DNA of 22,231 bases from CAIOZW01 sp049317725 (GTDB lineage: Bacteria > Acidobacteriota > Blastocatellia > RBC074). The stretch lies in contig JBMOHS010000050.1 of assembly GCA_049317725.1 (NCBI GenBank), positions 1 through 22,231 on the forward strand, read 5' to 3'. This document shows positions 1 to 12,273 of the stretch, piece after piece. Numbering within the stretch: the first letter of the stretch is position 1; every line of letters begins with the position of its first letter. The position numbers and the translations under genes are program-made. The notes under the pieces were generated by a model, which was not told where the DNA came from, did not search any database, and saw only the letters and a program-made list of their open reading frames with translations.

Positions 1-3143
<3,143 letters not shown>

Positions 3144-3212
3144 CACTTCTTCCTCCTTCGTTGTGGCTTGGCCTTGGCGATCGTGTGGCAGTCGTCTGGA
3201 TCGAGAGTGCCT

Positions 3213-5327
3213 TCAAGACACGACCCGGGCCATCCTGATCCGGCGTGCGACCACTCCCTCCGAGAGGAAGAGCAGCAGCGCGGCTGCCAACAGGTAGAGC
3301 CAGAGCTGTTGGCGCGCTTCCAATTCGGCTGGTTCTGCCGGCCCAGGTCGCGTCAGCGTGCTGGGCCCGGAAGTGGAATCAGCCGAAGCCGCCCGGTCCT
3401 CTGCCGTCCAAGACGCCAGGAAAGGGGCCACCTCGAGCTGCCGCAGATCGCTCTCCGTGGGGGCGATGTTGACGGCGAAGGCATCCGCGCGGTCCTCGCG
3501 TCGCAGCCGGTAGAGTCCAGCCCGGGATGGGCGCACCAACCAATCCCCTGCGGAGGTGCGCGGCAGATTGCGGATCCGTTCTCCGTCTGGTCGTTCGAGC
3601 AGCGGAGGGCTCTTCTCGTCACTCGCCGTCGCCGGCAGCGAGATCTCCGCGCCGACCGGGTGCCAGGGCCGCTCTTCGCGCTCGACCAGGTAGCGGGTCA
3701 TCTGTCTCACCAGGGGGAGGTAGGCCGGCCGGAGGGGCAGGTCGTTCCAACTGGCATCGAGGGTCGTCGCGAGCAAGAGCATCCGGCCGCGTCCGTGGGG
3801 CCATTCCAGGATCGCGGGATCGCCACTGTCGAAGCGGGCCAGCACCGAAGCCTCTGCCGCCGCAGTCACCCGATGGTAGCCAAAGATGCGGCCACTCGCC
3901 AAGGGCCCCCCGTCACCGAAAAGTTCGAAGATGGGGTGGTCTCGCCGTATTCCGCCCCCCAGCGTCAAGACACCGCCACGGGGCGTGACCGTCCCCTGCA
4001 GCTGGACGGGGAACTCGTCCCCCCAGGCAGCGGCGAAGGCGGATGGCTCGGCGTGGGGACCTGTCGCCAGAATCAGCCCCGCTCCAGCTTCAACTGCTTT
4101 CCGGATTTGGGTTGCCAGTGTGGAGGAGACCCGCGCGTCGTTGACGATGATCAATCCGTAGCGGGAGAGGGTCGAGGCGTCGATGGTGCCAGCGGTGCGG
4201 ACCGTCACCTGGAACGGGAGGTTCTCCCCCGTCGTCAGGGCGTAGCGCAGATAGAAGCTCTCGCTTCGCCCGCGGGTCGCCGTCTCGATGACGAGCGCTT
4301 CGATCGGTACTGTCCGCCGCAGCGTGAAGAGAAAGCGGTTGTCCTCCGCCAACCGATCGGTCGATCCACTGATCCGAATCGCGCAACTGTTGATCCCCGG
4401 GTTGAGGTTGAACCCGGTGAAGGTTACAGACCCTGTCTCCCGCGTGCGCAGCGTCACTTGGCGTTCTTCCACCGGCTGCTCGTTGAGCAGAAATTCGACG
4501 CGGACCTGCTCGGCTGGCGCATCGCCGTGGTTGGTCAGGCGGACGCGCAGCGGATCGGCGTAGCGTGCCTGGTAGAGAGTGGTGATCCCACTCAACCCGC
4601 TGACGGCCAAGTTCGGCAGTGCTGACTCTCCAACAATTCGTGGTAACAGCTCAATCCCACGGGACAGGGGGGCAGGCGCGTCTGTCGCGATCAGGCCGGC
4701 CGCCTGCAGATCGCTGTAGAGAAAGATCTGTCGTTTCGCGGCTGTTGACTCCCGCAGCAAGGCCTCCGCGCTGCGGATCGCCTGCGCGAAGTCCGTTCCG
4801 CCATCTCCCGGCGCGGCCTCTCGCAGAAGCTTGCGGACCTCCCCCCGGGCAGTTTCACGATCCTCGTTCGATCCTCTGCCTGGACGGGCCCGGACTTCCA
4901 CTCCGTCGTCGAAGAGCACCAAGCCAATCTCGTCCTCCCCCGAGAGGCGGTCCACTTCGGCGAGCGCTGCCTCGACCGCCTCTGCAAAGCGAGATCGGCC
5001 TTGTGCGCCGTCACCCGCCCGCATGCTGAACGAGCGGTCGAGCAGAAGGATCACTGTTCGGCCCCGGGCACGGCTCTCATCTGCTCCCCAACTGACGTAG
5101 GGCCGGACGAAGGCGAGGACCAGCGCGGCCAGTGCCAGGCAGCGCAGCAGCAGGAGCAGGAGGTTCTGCAGCCGCCGTCGGCGGATCGTCCGTTGCGGAA
5201 TCTGCCGCACAAACATCAGCGAGGGGAACTCGATCCGGGGCGCGCGGGCGCGTCGCACCAAGTGAATCAGAATCGGGACGAGAACCGCCGCCAATCCCAC
5301 GAAGAAGAAGGGTGTCAGAAAGGACAT
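3213..5327 (-). CDS. BatA-like VWA-domain membrane protein
   Basis: 704 residues. The N-terminus (MSFLTPFFFVG, then about 50 residues rich in Arg and a second hydrophobic segment at about 56-75) is the BatA-type two-helix anchor. A von Willebrand A domain follows with an apparently intact metal site: DxSxS at 97-101, Thr178 and Asp206. Residues about 340-540 look like a GATase/flavodoxin-like fold in which I see no catalytic Cys. A final membrane helix lies at about 673-692. Such proteins work with MoxR ATPases and DUF58 proteins at the inner membrane. It lies 42 bp after the DUF58 gene and 69 bp before the DUF4175-like gene, all on one strand. The ATG at 5327 has only a weak AGG-type ribosome site. 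The role in assembly or stress tolerance is inferred from the family. Confidence 0.88.
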   Translation of the reverse strand: MSFLTPFFFVGLAAVLVPILIHLVRRARAPRIEFPSLMFVRQIPQRTIRRRRLQNLLLLLLRCLALAALVLAFVRPYVSWGADESRARGRTVILLLDRSFSMRAGDGAQGRSRFAEAVEAALAEVDRLSGEDEIGLVLFDDGVEVRARPGRGSNEDRETARGEVRKLLREAAPGDGGTDFAQAIRSAEALLRESTAAKRQIFLYSDLQAAGLIATDAPAPLSRGIELLPRIVGESALPNLAVSGLSGITTLYQARYADPLRVRLTNHGDAPAEQVRVEFLLNEQPVEERQVTLRTRETGSVTFTGFNLNPGINSCAIRISGSTDRLAEDNRFLFTLRRTVPIEALVIETATRGRSESFYLRYALTTGENLPFQVTVRTAGTIDASTLSRYGLIIVNDARVSSTLATQIRKAVEAGAGLILATGPHAEPSAFAAAWGDEFPVQLQGTVTPRGGVLTLGGGIRRDHPIFELFGDGGPLASGRIFGYHRVTAAAEASVLARFDSGDPAILEWPHGRGRMLLLATTLDASWNDLPLRPAYLPLVRQMTRYLVEREERPWHPVGAEISLPATASDEKSPPLLERPDGERIRNLPRTSAGDWLVRPSRAGLYRLRREDRADAFAVNIAPTESDLRQLEVAPFLASWTAEDRAASADSTSGPSTLTRPGPAEPAELEARQQLWLYLLAAALLLFLSEGVVARRIRMARVVS

Positions 5328-5369
5328 CGTGTCGACCTGGACTCGCCGTGCGGGCGGGCTCTTCGCTGG

Positions 5370-6368
5370 TTACTGCCGGACCCGCTGCGAGAGGAACGTC
5401 AAGAGGGCGCCATCGAGCGGTTGGTCAGTGGTGACCAGTGTGTAGTCGATGCGGTAGCGGGCGGCACCCTCCCGGAGCTTGGCGATGTGCCGCTCGATCG
5501 CCTCCCGGTAGCCCTCGCCCAGCACGTCTGGAATGACGTGCATCTGTTCGAGTGTCTCGGCGTCTTCGAGCAGCACTGGGTCTTGAAAGCGGAACTCCCG
5601 CTCGTTCCGGTCGAGCAGGTGAAAGACGATCACGTCATTTCCCCTGTAGCAAAGGTGCTGCAGGGCCCCGAGGATCTCCTCCGGATCGTCATAAAAGTCG
5701 GAGAGCACGATGACGATCCCCCGCCGTGTGATCCGTTCCGCCGCCGCGTGGAGCATCGACGAGAGCCTGGTCTCACGGCCAGGCTCGAGTTGCTCCATCC
5801 GCCCGAAGAGGCTCCGCAAGTGGCCCGTTCGGTTGAGGGCGGGCACGTGGGTCGTAATCTCCTCGTCGAAGGCGATCAATCCCACCGCGTCCTGCTGCCG
5901 ATGGGCGAGGTAGGCGAGTGTCGCGCCAAGGAACTTGGCATACGCCAGCTTGGTGACGGCCCCGGACCCGTAGCTCATCGACCGGCTCGCATCGATCAGG
6001 ATGTGCAACTGTGCGTTGGTGTCGGCCCGGTACTTCCGGATGTAGTAGCGATCCGTCCGGCCGAGCAGCTTCCAGTCGAGGTAGCGCAGGTCATCGCCCG
6101 GCAGATACTGCCGATACTCCGCAAACTCCGTTGAGAAGCCGGTGTAGGGAGAGCGGTGCAGCCCGGAGATGACCCCTTCGACTACCGCCCGCGCGAGCAG
6201 CTCGAGCGAGCTGATCTGCCCGAGAATTGCCGGATCGAGGAATCGCGGTGCTCCGCTGTAGGACGGCGGAGGCGGGATCGCCGACTCCCCACCCGATTTT
6301 CCTTGCGCCCCGGGTTCTCTCGCTCCGAGGATCGACAGCTTCTCTCTCCCCCTCGACCACCACGCCAT
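5370..6368 (-). CDS. DUF58 domain protein (VWA-like, MoxR partner)
   Basis: 332 residues with no membrane helix, so probably cytoplasmic. The first 40 residues are a Gly/Pro/Ser-rich linker. The DUF58 signature is at residues 90-99 (PGDDLRYLDW), followed by a VWA-like domain with DxSxS at 126-130, Thr200 and Asp224, a complete MIDAS-type set. DUF58 genes are almost always next to moxR and are thought to act as its adaptor. Here the gene begins 19 bp after the moxR stop. An AAGGGGG site lies about 8 bases before the ATG at 6368. A shorter protein starting near the conserved core is possible, but the ribosome site favours this start. Confidence 0.93.
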   Translation of the reverse strand: MAWWSRGREKLSILGAREPGAQGKSGGESAIPPPPSYSGAPRFLDPAILGQISSLELLARAVVEGVISGLHRSPYTGFSTEFAEYRQYLPGDDLRYLDWKLLGRTDRYYIRKYRADTNAQLHILIDASRSMSYGSGAVTKLAYAKFLGATLAYLAHRQQDAVGLIAFDEEITTHVPALNRTGHLRSLFGRMEQLEPGRETRLSSMLHAAAERITRRGIVIVLSDFYDDPEEILGALQHLCYRGNDVIVFHLLDRNEREFRFQDPVLLEDAETLEQMHVIPDVLGEGYREAIERHIAKLREGAARYRIDYTLVTTDQPLDGALLTFLSQRVRQ

Positions 6369-6387
6369 GCGCGGACCCCCTTTTCGA

Positions 6388-7410
6388 TCAGAGCCCAGAG
6401 GCTGGTTCTGGAACCGTTTCGATCAACCGGGTGATGACCTGGTCCGTGTCGACCTTCTCCGACTCCGCCTGGAAATTGAGCAGGATCCGATGGCGGAGAA
6501 CGGGTTTGGCCATCGCGCGAATGTCGTCGCAGGAGACGTGCGAACGGCCATAGAGGATCGCCCTCGCCTTCCCGGCGAGGATCAGAAATTGCGAGGCGCG
6601 CAGGGACCCCCCCCACGTGACCCAGCGGTTGATGAAGTCTGGAGCGAGCGTCGTTCCGGGCCGGCTGGTGTTGACGAGCTGGACGGCGTACCGCAGCACC
6701 GTCTCTGACGCCGGAACTTTCCGGACCAAGCGCTGAAATCCGAGAATCTCCTCCGCCGTCATCACCCGCGCGAACGTCAGATCTTGCGGCGAGGTCGTCA
6801 TCTTGACCACCCGGATCTCGTCCTCGACGGGGAGGTAGCCGATCCGCACGTTGAACATGAAGCGGTCGAGTTGCGCTTCCGGGAGGGGATAGGTCCCCTC
6901 CATCTCGATCGGATTTTGCGTTGCGAGGACGAAGAAGGGCTTGGGCAGGGCATAGGTCACCCCCTGGACCGTCACGTTCCCCTCCTGCATCGCTTCGAGG
7001 AGGGCCGCTTGTGTTTTGGGCGGAGTGCGGTTGATCTCGTCGGCGAGGATGATGTTGGCGAAGATTGGACCGCGGATGAACTGGAGTCCGCGCTTGCCCG
7101 TGGCACGATCCTCCTCGATCACCTCCGTGCCGGTGATGTCCGCCGGCATGAGGTCGGGCGTGAACTGGATCCGCTTGAACGGCAGGTCGAGCACGCTCGA
7201 GATCGTGCGCACGAGGAGCGTCTTTGCCAGCCCCGGCACGCCGGTGATGATCGAATGCCCCCCGACGAAGAGCGACAAGAGAACCTGCTCGACGACCTCA
7301 TCTTGGCCAATGATCGCCTTGCGAATCTCGCGCAGCAGCCCTTCCCGCGCCTCCACCATCTTCTTCAGCAACGCCTCGTCGCGGGCTGTCTCCTCGTCTC
7401 CTCTGCTCAT
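6388..7410 (-). CDS. MoxR-family AAA+ ATPase
   Basis: 340 residues from the ATG at 7410. Walker A is at about residues 57-64 (GVPGLAKT), and Walker B with the catalytic acidic pair at about 124-125 (LADEINR). These are followed by the MoxR-typical ATQNPIEMEGTYPLPEAQLDRF sensor-1/arginine-finger region and a C-terminal lid domain. MoxR ATPases are cytoplasmic chaperone-like machines that remodel or insert metal into client proteins through VWA partners, and three VWA proteins are encoded in this same operon. An in-frame ATG at 7446 would add 12 residues, but it lacks a ribosome site. The ATG at 7410 follows GGAAGAGGGAG, so it is preferred. The gap to the upstream DUF4159 gene is 88 bp. Confidence 0.95.
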   Translation of the reverse strand: MSRGDEETARDEALLKKMVEAREGLLREIRKAIIGQDEVVEQVLLSLFVGGHSIITGVPGLAKTLLVRTISSVLDLPFKRIQFTPDLMPADITGTEVIEEDRATGKRGLQFIRGPIFANIILADEINRTPPKTQAALLEAMQEGNVTVQGVTYALPKPFFVLATQNPIEMEGTYPLPEAQLDRFMFNVRIGYLPVEDEIRVVKMTTSPQDLTFARVMTAEEILGFQRLVRKVPASETVLRYAVQLVNTSRPGTTLAPDFINRWVTWGGSLRASQFLILAGKARAILYGRSHVSCDDIRAMAKPVLRHRILLNFQAESEKVDTDQVITRLIETVPEPASGL

Positions 7411-7498
7411 GCCACTCCCTCTTCCTTCGGTGGTTGGTTCATCCATTTCTGTTCGGCACCACGCCGCTGTCTGGTCTGAGCGTCGCCGTCCTTCGTTC

Positions 7499-8305
7499 TC
7501 AATGCGTCAGCGCATAGAGAATATAGTTGACCCCAAACTTATAGGCATCGTTCGTCTCTTCGATCGGTCGAAACGGGTTGTCTGAAAATTGCCAGAAGTC
7601 ACTGACATCGTAGTTGTAGTTGACGATCATCATCAGGCGGCCCGATTCGTCCTCCAGGCCCCAGAACTCTGGAAGGTAGTCTGGACCATAGACCGGTTTG
7701 AGGTCCAGATTGTCGATCGAGAAGAAGCAGTTGAAGATCGGATGCGAGGCGTCGAGCCGCTTCATCTCCAGTTCCGGGAAGGCTCGCTGCACGTGGGCCT
7801 GCAGGTTGGCGAACTGGCTGGGGTGGCGAAAATCGTCGATCAAGAGGAATCCCCCCCGCAGAAGGTACTCGCGCCAACCGGCAATCTCACTCTCCCCCAG
7901 GCTCATGAAGCCAACTTCACAGAGGTAGGCAAAGGGAAATTTGAAGAGCAGGGGATCGTCGAAGGTCAGAATCGGCTCGTTGACGTCGAGCGTGGCGTCG
8001 AGCTTCGAGAGTTCGGTGACGATCTTCAAAAGGTGGCGCGAGGCCATCGGATAGTCGTGCGACCACGGAGGTCCCCCGTCTCCCAGAAACGGATTGAAGT
8101 TGTAGAGATAGCCATACTGGCTCGAATCGAACCGGAGGCGGACGAAGGTGAACCGGGCGGAGAGAGCCGGATCGGTCGGGGCGAGGCTCGATTCAGCGAC
8201 GCGGGGGGCGTTCGAGTTTCGCTTGCGGGATTGTCGCTGCGCGATCGCCACGCCGACCAGCAGGATCAGCAGGAGAGTGGCGACCACCATTCGTCTTCGG
8301 TTCAT
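7499..8305 (-). CDS. DUF4159 domain protein, exported
   Basis: 268 residues. The N-terminus (MNRRRMVVATLLLILLVGVA) is a signal peptide or signal anchor. The body matches DUF4159 by its FTFVRLRFDS start, the GGPPWSHDYP segment, and the LLRGGFLLIDDF core where a GATase/flavodoxin-like strand ends. DUF4159 genes recur beside MoxR/BatA clusters and their role is not established. Its ATG overlaps the stop of the TPR-peptidase gene (TGATG), which suggests translational coupling. A TTG one codon earlier (8308) is also possible but less likely. Location is probably periplasmic, tethered or secreted. Confidence 0.88.
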   Translation of the reverse strand: MNRRRMVVATLLLILLVGVAIAQRQSRKRNSNAPRVAESSLAPTDPALSARFTFVRLRFDSSQYGYLYNFNPFLGDGGPPWSHDYPMASRHLLKIVTELSKLDATLDVNEPILTFDDPLLFKFPFAYLCEVGFMSLGESEIAGWREYLLRGGFLLIDDFRHPSQFANLQAHVQRAFPELEMKRLDASHPIFNCFFSIDNLDLKPVYGPDYLPEFWGLEDESGRLMMIVNYNYDVSDFWQFSDNPFRPIEETNDAYKFGVNYILYALTH

Positions 8306-11106
8306 CAATTCCTCGACGGGGGAGGGGCAGCCCCCTTCCCGGACTTGTCGTCAACGGGTGGTGGATTATCGACCAGGTCGAGCAGCAGCTCCTGTGCCTC
8401 GGCGTAACTCGGGGCCAACTCGAGTGCATGCAGGACAGACGCTTTTGCCTCGCCCCATCTGCCGCCGGCACGGAGGGCCTGCGCCAACTGGAAGTGGGCC
8501 TCCGCGAGATTGGGAGGTCGATTGGCGAGGGCGACCTCGAACTCCTTGATCGCCTTCTCCGGTTGTCCCAACTCGAGGTGCAGTCTCCCGGCCAAGCTAT
8601 GCGCCACGTGATGGAACGGGTCGATATAGAAGCTCTGACGCAGCAGGGAGATCGCCTCCTGCTTCTCTCCGCGTCCCTCGCGCCAGCGGGCGAGTCGTCG
8701 CAGCGGCTCTGCCTGGTTCTCATCATAGGCGACCCAACCGCGCAGGGCGCCAGCCACCTTCTCCTCGTCTCCCTGCGCTTCGTGGATGGTTGCCAGCTTC
8801 TCGTACGGGTTGCCAATCCCGGCCTGATAGGGAAAGAGTTCGACCGCACGCTCCAAGTAAGGGCGAGCCCGATCATAGTTCTTCTGTTCGAAATGCGCCA
8901 TTCCGGCGCGCAGATTGGCAGGATAATCCTGCGGCGCCGCATCGGCGAGGGCGGCCAACTGTTCGGCGTCGGGAGCCGCTCCGCTGGTGGCGCGGAGAGG
9001 GGCCGGCAGGGTTGTTCCGTTGGTCCCCGGGACGGGCAAGGCCGAGGCGAGCGACTTCAAGAGCCCGTCGATCCGCGTCCGAACCGAGGCCTCGAAGGCT
9101 CGATCGAACTCTGCTTCGGTGAGCTTGAAGACCTCCCGCAGAATCTCTGGCGTCTTTTTGCGCGAACGGTACCCCTCCAGCATCGCCAGAATCGATTCGA
9201 ATCCGTAGCGCTCCTCGATGAAATGGCAGATCTGGGAGGCTTGGAAGTAGGCGAGGCCGATGTCGTCCGGTCGCTTGGGGCGAAGGAACCCTTGATCGAT
9301 CTCGCTGATCTTGAACCACCTTCCCTCGGCCCAGGAACGGAGGTGATCGATCGTCCAGTCATCCCCCCAGCCCGGGTAGGCCCGGTGCTCCTCGTAGACG
9401 GAAAGCCCCTCCGAGAACCAGCGGGGAATCCGATGTTCCGTCATCTGCAGCGTGATGACGTGAGCGTATTCATGCCAAAGGGTGCTGCCCCAATTGAAGG
9501 GGGTTCCAGCTCGGGCTGAGGGAGAGTCTTGTGCGATCACCTGCCCGAAGCAGACCCCGAGCGCTCCCAGTCCTGGCAGGCCGAGGGCCCGCACCGCGAA
9601 ATCGTCGTGGTTGGGAAAGATCTCGACCGAGATCGGCGCCCGCGGGGTGAAGCGGTACCGTTGGCTCAGTCGCTCCCGCGCCTCCTCGAGCAGGTCGGCG
9701 GCATAGCCACTGAGGACCTTTGTCTCCTCTGCGGCCGTCCGGATCAGAAAATCACCGGCACGAGTCTCACCGTACTCCTTCATGCTGTCGAGCAGGTCGA
9801 GGGTGTTCTTGGCCCAGAGGTTGAAGGGGTCGCCGCGAAAGGCCGTCTCAAGCGCCGCCCGTCCTTCCGCTATCTCGCCGAGGCGCAGCAGTCCGATGCC
9901 GAGCGCAAGGTGGGAGGACCAGAGTCGCGGCGAGGCTTCGACGGCTTGGCGCAGAAAAGCGACGGACTCACGGTAACGCCGCATCTGCGTCGCAAAATGT
10001 CCAAGCACCTCGTAGATCATCCCGTAGCGGGGATGGATCGCCTGTGCGGCCTCGAGCGCCCTGGCCTGGTCAACAGATCGGTCCTGGAGCCAAGCCAGCG
10101 CGGCGCGGAGGCTGAGCGCCTCGACCGAGCGGGGATGGATCGCCAAGGCCTCGTCGATCTGGGTCGCGGCGGAGCCGTAGCGCTCCGCTTCAAGGTCGAC
10201 CGCTGCCGCGAGGATCTTCGCTTCGACGTCGTTCGGGTTGATCTTCAAGGCACGAGCCAGCGAGCCGGCCATCTCCTCTCCGCCGCTAATGCGCCGGTTC
10301 CGGGCCAGCCCGAGATGCGCCCGTGCGCTCTGCTCGTTGATCTTCAACGCGTCGGCGAAGAACTCCGCTGCTTCACTGTAGTTGTACTTCGAGGTGTAGA
10401 GCTCACCTGCTCCGAGATGGGCCTCGATCCAGGTCTCATCGGCAGAGATTGCTTCCAGAAAGAGGTCGTTGGCCTGCTGGTAGCGTTCGAGATGGACGAA
10501 GGACTGGGCAATACTCGTCAGTTCGTCCGCCCCGGTGACCACCTCGTCCTCGTAGAATTCGACGAGTCGATTGAGGATCGTTCTCGCCTCCTCCTCCTCG
10601 CCGGTCGAGCGCAGCACCTCCGCCTCGCGCAGCCAAGCCCGCAGTCGGGTCGCTGGGGTCGGCGCACCCGCCGCGAGGCGAAACTCGGCGAGCGCTTCGC
10701 GATCTCTCCCCGTCCGGCGGAGCACCTCGCCCAGCAGCCAGTGGACTTCGGCATACGCCTCGGGTCGGCCCAGGAATCGACGCGCTTCACGCTCCGCTTC
10801 GGTATAACCGCCCGTCTCGAGGAGTGCCACGAGGAGCCCCGCCTGGGCCTTCTCCTCCCCTGGGTTCTGCTGCAGCAGGGTCCGGAATCGCGCCATCGCC
10901 GCGGTGTACTTGCCCTGCTTCAGTTCGGTGATCGCCGCTGTCAAGGGATCCAACTCGACGGCCACGGGATTGGGGGGCGGTGCGTCTGCGGTCTGCCCGC
11001 TGACCTGCGAACTCGTCGCCAACGATCCGAGGAGAATCCCAACAAGGATTGCTCTCGACCAGTGACGCCAGCCCACTCGGCCCTCGCGTGCTCTCTCGAC
11101 TCTCAT
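8305..11106 (-). CDS. Exported TPR protein with embedded HExxH (MA-clan) metallopeptidase domain
   Basis: 933 residues. A signal peptide spans about residues 1-38 (hydrophobic 19-33, likely cleavage near VSGQ-TA). Tetratricopeptide repeats fill about residues 52-440. A peptidase MA-like domain follows at about 450-680, with the zinc motif HEYAH at 545-549 and the third ligand Glu566 in WFSEG, as in gluzincins. More TPR-like helices follow to residue 933. All key catalytic residues are present, so it could be active in the periplasm. The ATG overlaps the stop of the caspase-like gene (ATGA, 4 bp), and its own stop overlaps the DUF4159 start, so the three genes are probably co-translated. Substrate unknown. 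Confidence 0.88.
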   Translation of the reverse strand: MRVERAREGRVGWRHWSRAILVGILLGSLATSSQVSGQTADAPPPNPVAVELDPLTAAITELKQGKYTAAMARFRTLLQQNPGEEKAQAGLLVALLETGGYTEAEREARRFLGRPEAYAEVHWLLGEVLRRTGRDREALAEFRLAAGAPTPATRLRAWLREAEVLRSTGEEEEARTILNRLVEFYEDEVVTGADELTSIAQSFVHLERYQQANDLFLEAISADETWIEAHLGAGELYTSKYNYSEAAEFFADALKINEQSARAHLGLARNRRISGGEEMAGSLARALKINPNDVEAKILAAAVDLEAERYGSAATQIDEALAIHPRSVEALSLRAALAWLQDRSVDQARALEAAQAIHPRYGMIYEVLGHFATQMRRYRESVAFLRQAVEASPRLWSSHLALGIGLLRLGEIAEGRAALETAFRGDPFNLWAKNTLDLLDSMKEYGETRAGDFLIRTAAEETKVLSGYAADLLEEARERLSQRYRFTPRAPISVEIFPNHDDFAVRALGLPGLGALGVCFGQVIAQDSPSARAGTPFNWGSTLWHEYAHVITLQMTEHRIPRWFSEGLSVYEEHRAYPGWGDDWTIDHLRSWAEGRWFKISEIDQGFLRPKRPDDIGLAYFQASQICHFIEERYGFESILAMLEGYRSRKKTPEILREVFKLTEAEFDRAFEASVRTRIDGLLKSLASALPVPGTNGTTLPAPLRATSGAAPDAEQLAALADAAPQDYPANLRAGMAHFEQKNYDRARPYLERAVELFPYQAGIGNPYEKLATIHEAQGDEEKVAGALRGWVAYDENQAEPLRRLARWREGRGEKQEAISLLRQSFYIDPFHHVAHSLAGRLHLELGQPEKAIKEFEVALANRPPNLAEAHFQLAQALRAGGRWGEAKASVLHALELAPSYAEAQELLLDLVDNPPPVDDKSGKGAAPPPSRN

Positions 11107-12242
11107 CGATCTTCCTCCCCGCGGTTGGCCGAGGTTGGCTTGCCGGTTGTGGGGGACGGTCGTCGCTGACGGATCGTCCGCCCAAGTCGCGCCAGTTCAG
11201 TCAACATCTTCTCGAGTTGTGTCGCATACTCCGCCGGAGCCAAACTCGGTTTCTTGCTTTTGAGCTGCTCGATCGCCCCTTCCAGCCTCATCCGCTCCTC
11301 GATCCAGTTGGCAAGGGTACTGTCTCCTCCGGCTTCCTGCTGGGGCAGGGAATCGAAGTAGGTGGCCCGCGCCAACCCTCCATCCGCCACCGTCACCGAG
11401 ATGGCCTTGGCCTCGCTCTCCCCCTCGGGTTTCCGCTTCTGTTCCGGCTCTCCGCTCCCGGTGAGCCCGACTCCATCCCCTGTGTCGTCGAGCAGTGCGT
11501 GCTCCGTCGCCAACTTGCCGGCTTGGCGGTAGAGACCTGCTACCCCTTCGGTAGCAAACTGGAAGGCCTCGTAGACGGAGACGCGGCCATTCTTGTCGAG
11601 ATCGCCGTCGTTCGACTCCAGCGCTTTGAGGAAGAACTCGGCAAATTTGGGGGCGTTCTGCTCCATCCCGCTGCGCGTGGCGGTCAGGACGATCCGGTCG
11701 GGTGCCGCCAGTGGTTTGAGGAACTCCCCGCTGGCGCTCGCCAGCTGCAGGATGGTCGTCCGCGCAGCCCGGATGCGCGCGAGCAGCTCGGCATACTCTG
11801 CCGCCGTCAGATCAGGGCCGACCAGGTTGAACTTACCCACTTGGCCGTCATAGCTTCCGTGTCCAATGAAGAAGAGAAAGATCTGTTGTCGAGGGCTGAC
11901 CGAACTCTGCCATTCGTTCAAGACCCGCCGCACTTCTGTCGCTGTCGACTTGGCCTGCGGGGAGCCACCGAACACGGATGGATCTCCGCCAGGGGACTCC
12001 GTCAGCACGGTCACCCGCTCCGGCGCGAAGCCGAGCCGCCCGATCAGCAGTTTGTGCAATCGCGTCGTCCAATCCCGGAACTGCTGCTGGTAGCCCTCTT
12101 CTCCTCCGATCCCGCTGATGATCAGCGCGTGCTTTTCCCTGTCGGGAGGCCAGGGCTGGGCCATCCCAGCGAATGGGCACGATACCAGCAGGGCCAGCAG
12201 TGGTGAACAGCAACGCAGTGATCTCTTCCGATGTCGTTCCAT
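11103..12242 (-). CDS. Exported caspase-like (clan CD fold) protein lacking the catalytic Cys, with EF-hand loop
   Basis: 379 residues from the ATG at 12242, which has GGAG 5 bases upstream and gives a classic signal peptide (MERHRKRSLRCC, hydrophobic core, AGMAQ). A GTG at 12266 would add 8 residues. The core resembles caspase/C13-type peptidases: HALIISGIGG first strand, and FFIGHGSYDG carrying the expected catalytic His128. Where a Cys nucleophile is expected the sequence reads QLASASGEF (residues 166-174), with Ala/Ser instead, so it is probably not a cysteine protease. Residues 214-225 form a canonical EF-hand loop (D-x-D-x-N-G, ending in Glu225). A second Asp-rich patch lies at about 252-257, and a coiled coil near the C-terminus. 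It lies 31 bp after the VWA/GATase-like gene and overlaps the TPR-peptidase gene by 4 bp. Confidence 0.82.
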   Translation of the reverse strand: MERHRKRSLRCCSPLLALLVSCPFAGMAQPWPPDREKHALIISGIGGEEGYQQQFRDWTTRLHKLLIGRLGFAPERVTVLTESPGGDPSVFGGSPQAKSTATEVRRVLNEWQSSVSPRQQIFLFFIGHGSYDGQVGKFNLVGPDLTAAEYAELLARIRAARTTILQLASASGEFLKPLAAPDRIVLTATRSGMEQNAPKFAEFFLKALESNDGDLDKNGRVSVYEAFQFATEGVAGLYRQAGKLATEHALLDDTGDGVGLTGSGEPEQKRKPEGESEAKAISVTVADGGLARATYFDSLPQQEAGGDSTLANWIEERMRLEGAIEQLKSKKPSLAPAEYATQLEKMLTELARLGRTIRQRRPSPTTGKPTSANRGEEDR

Positions 12243-12273
12243 AGTGTCTCCGGGGTCTCCAGACACCTCTTCC

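Noticed and set aside
9529..11169. Long plus-strand open frame (546 codons)
   Set aside because: Opposite the TPR-peptidase gene, whose HExxH motif and TPRs make the minus strand the coding one.
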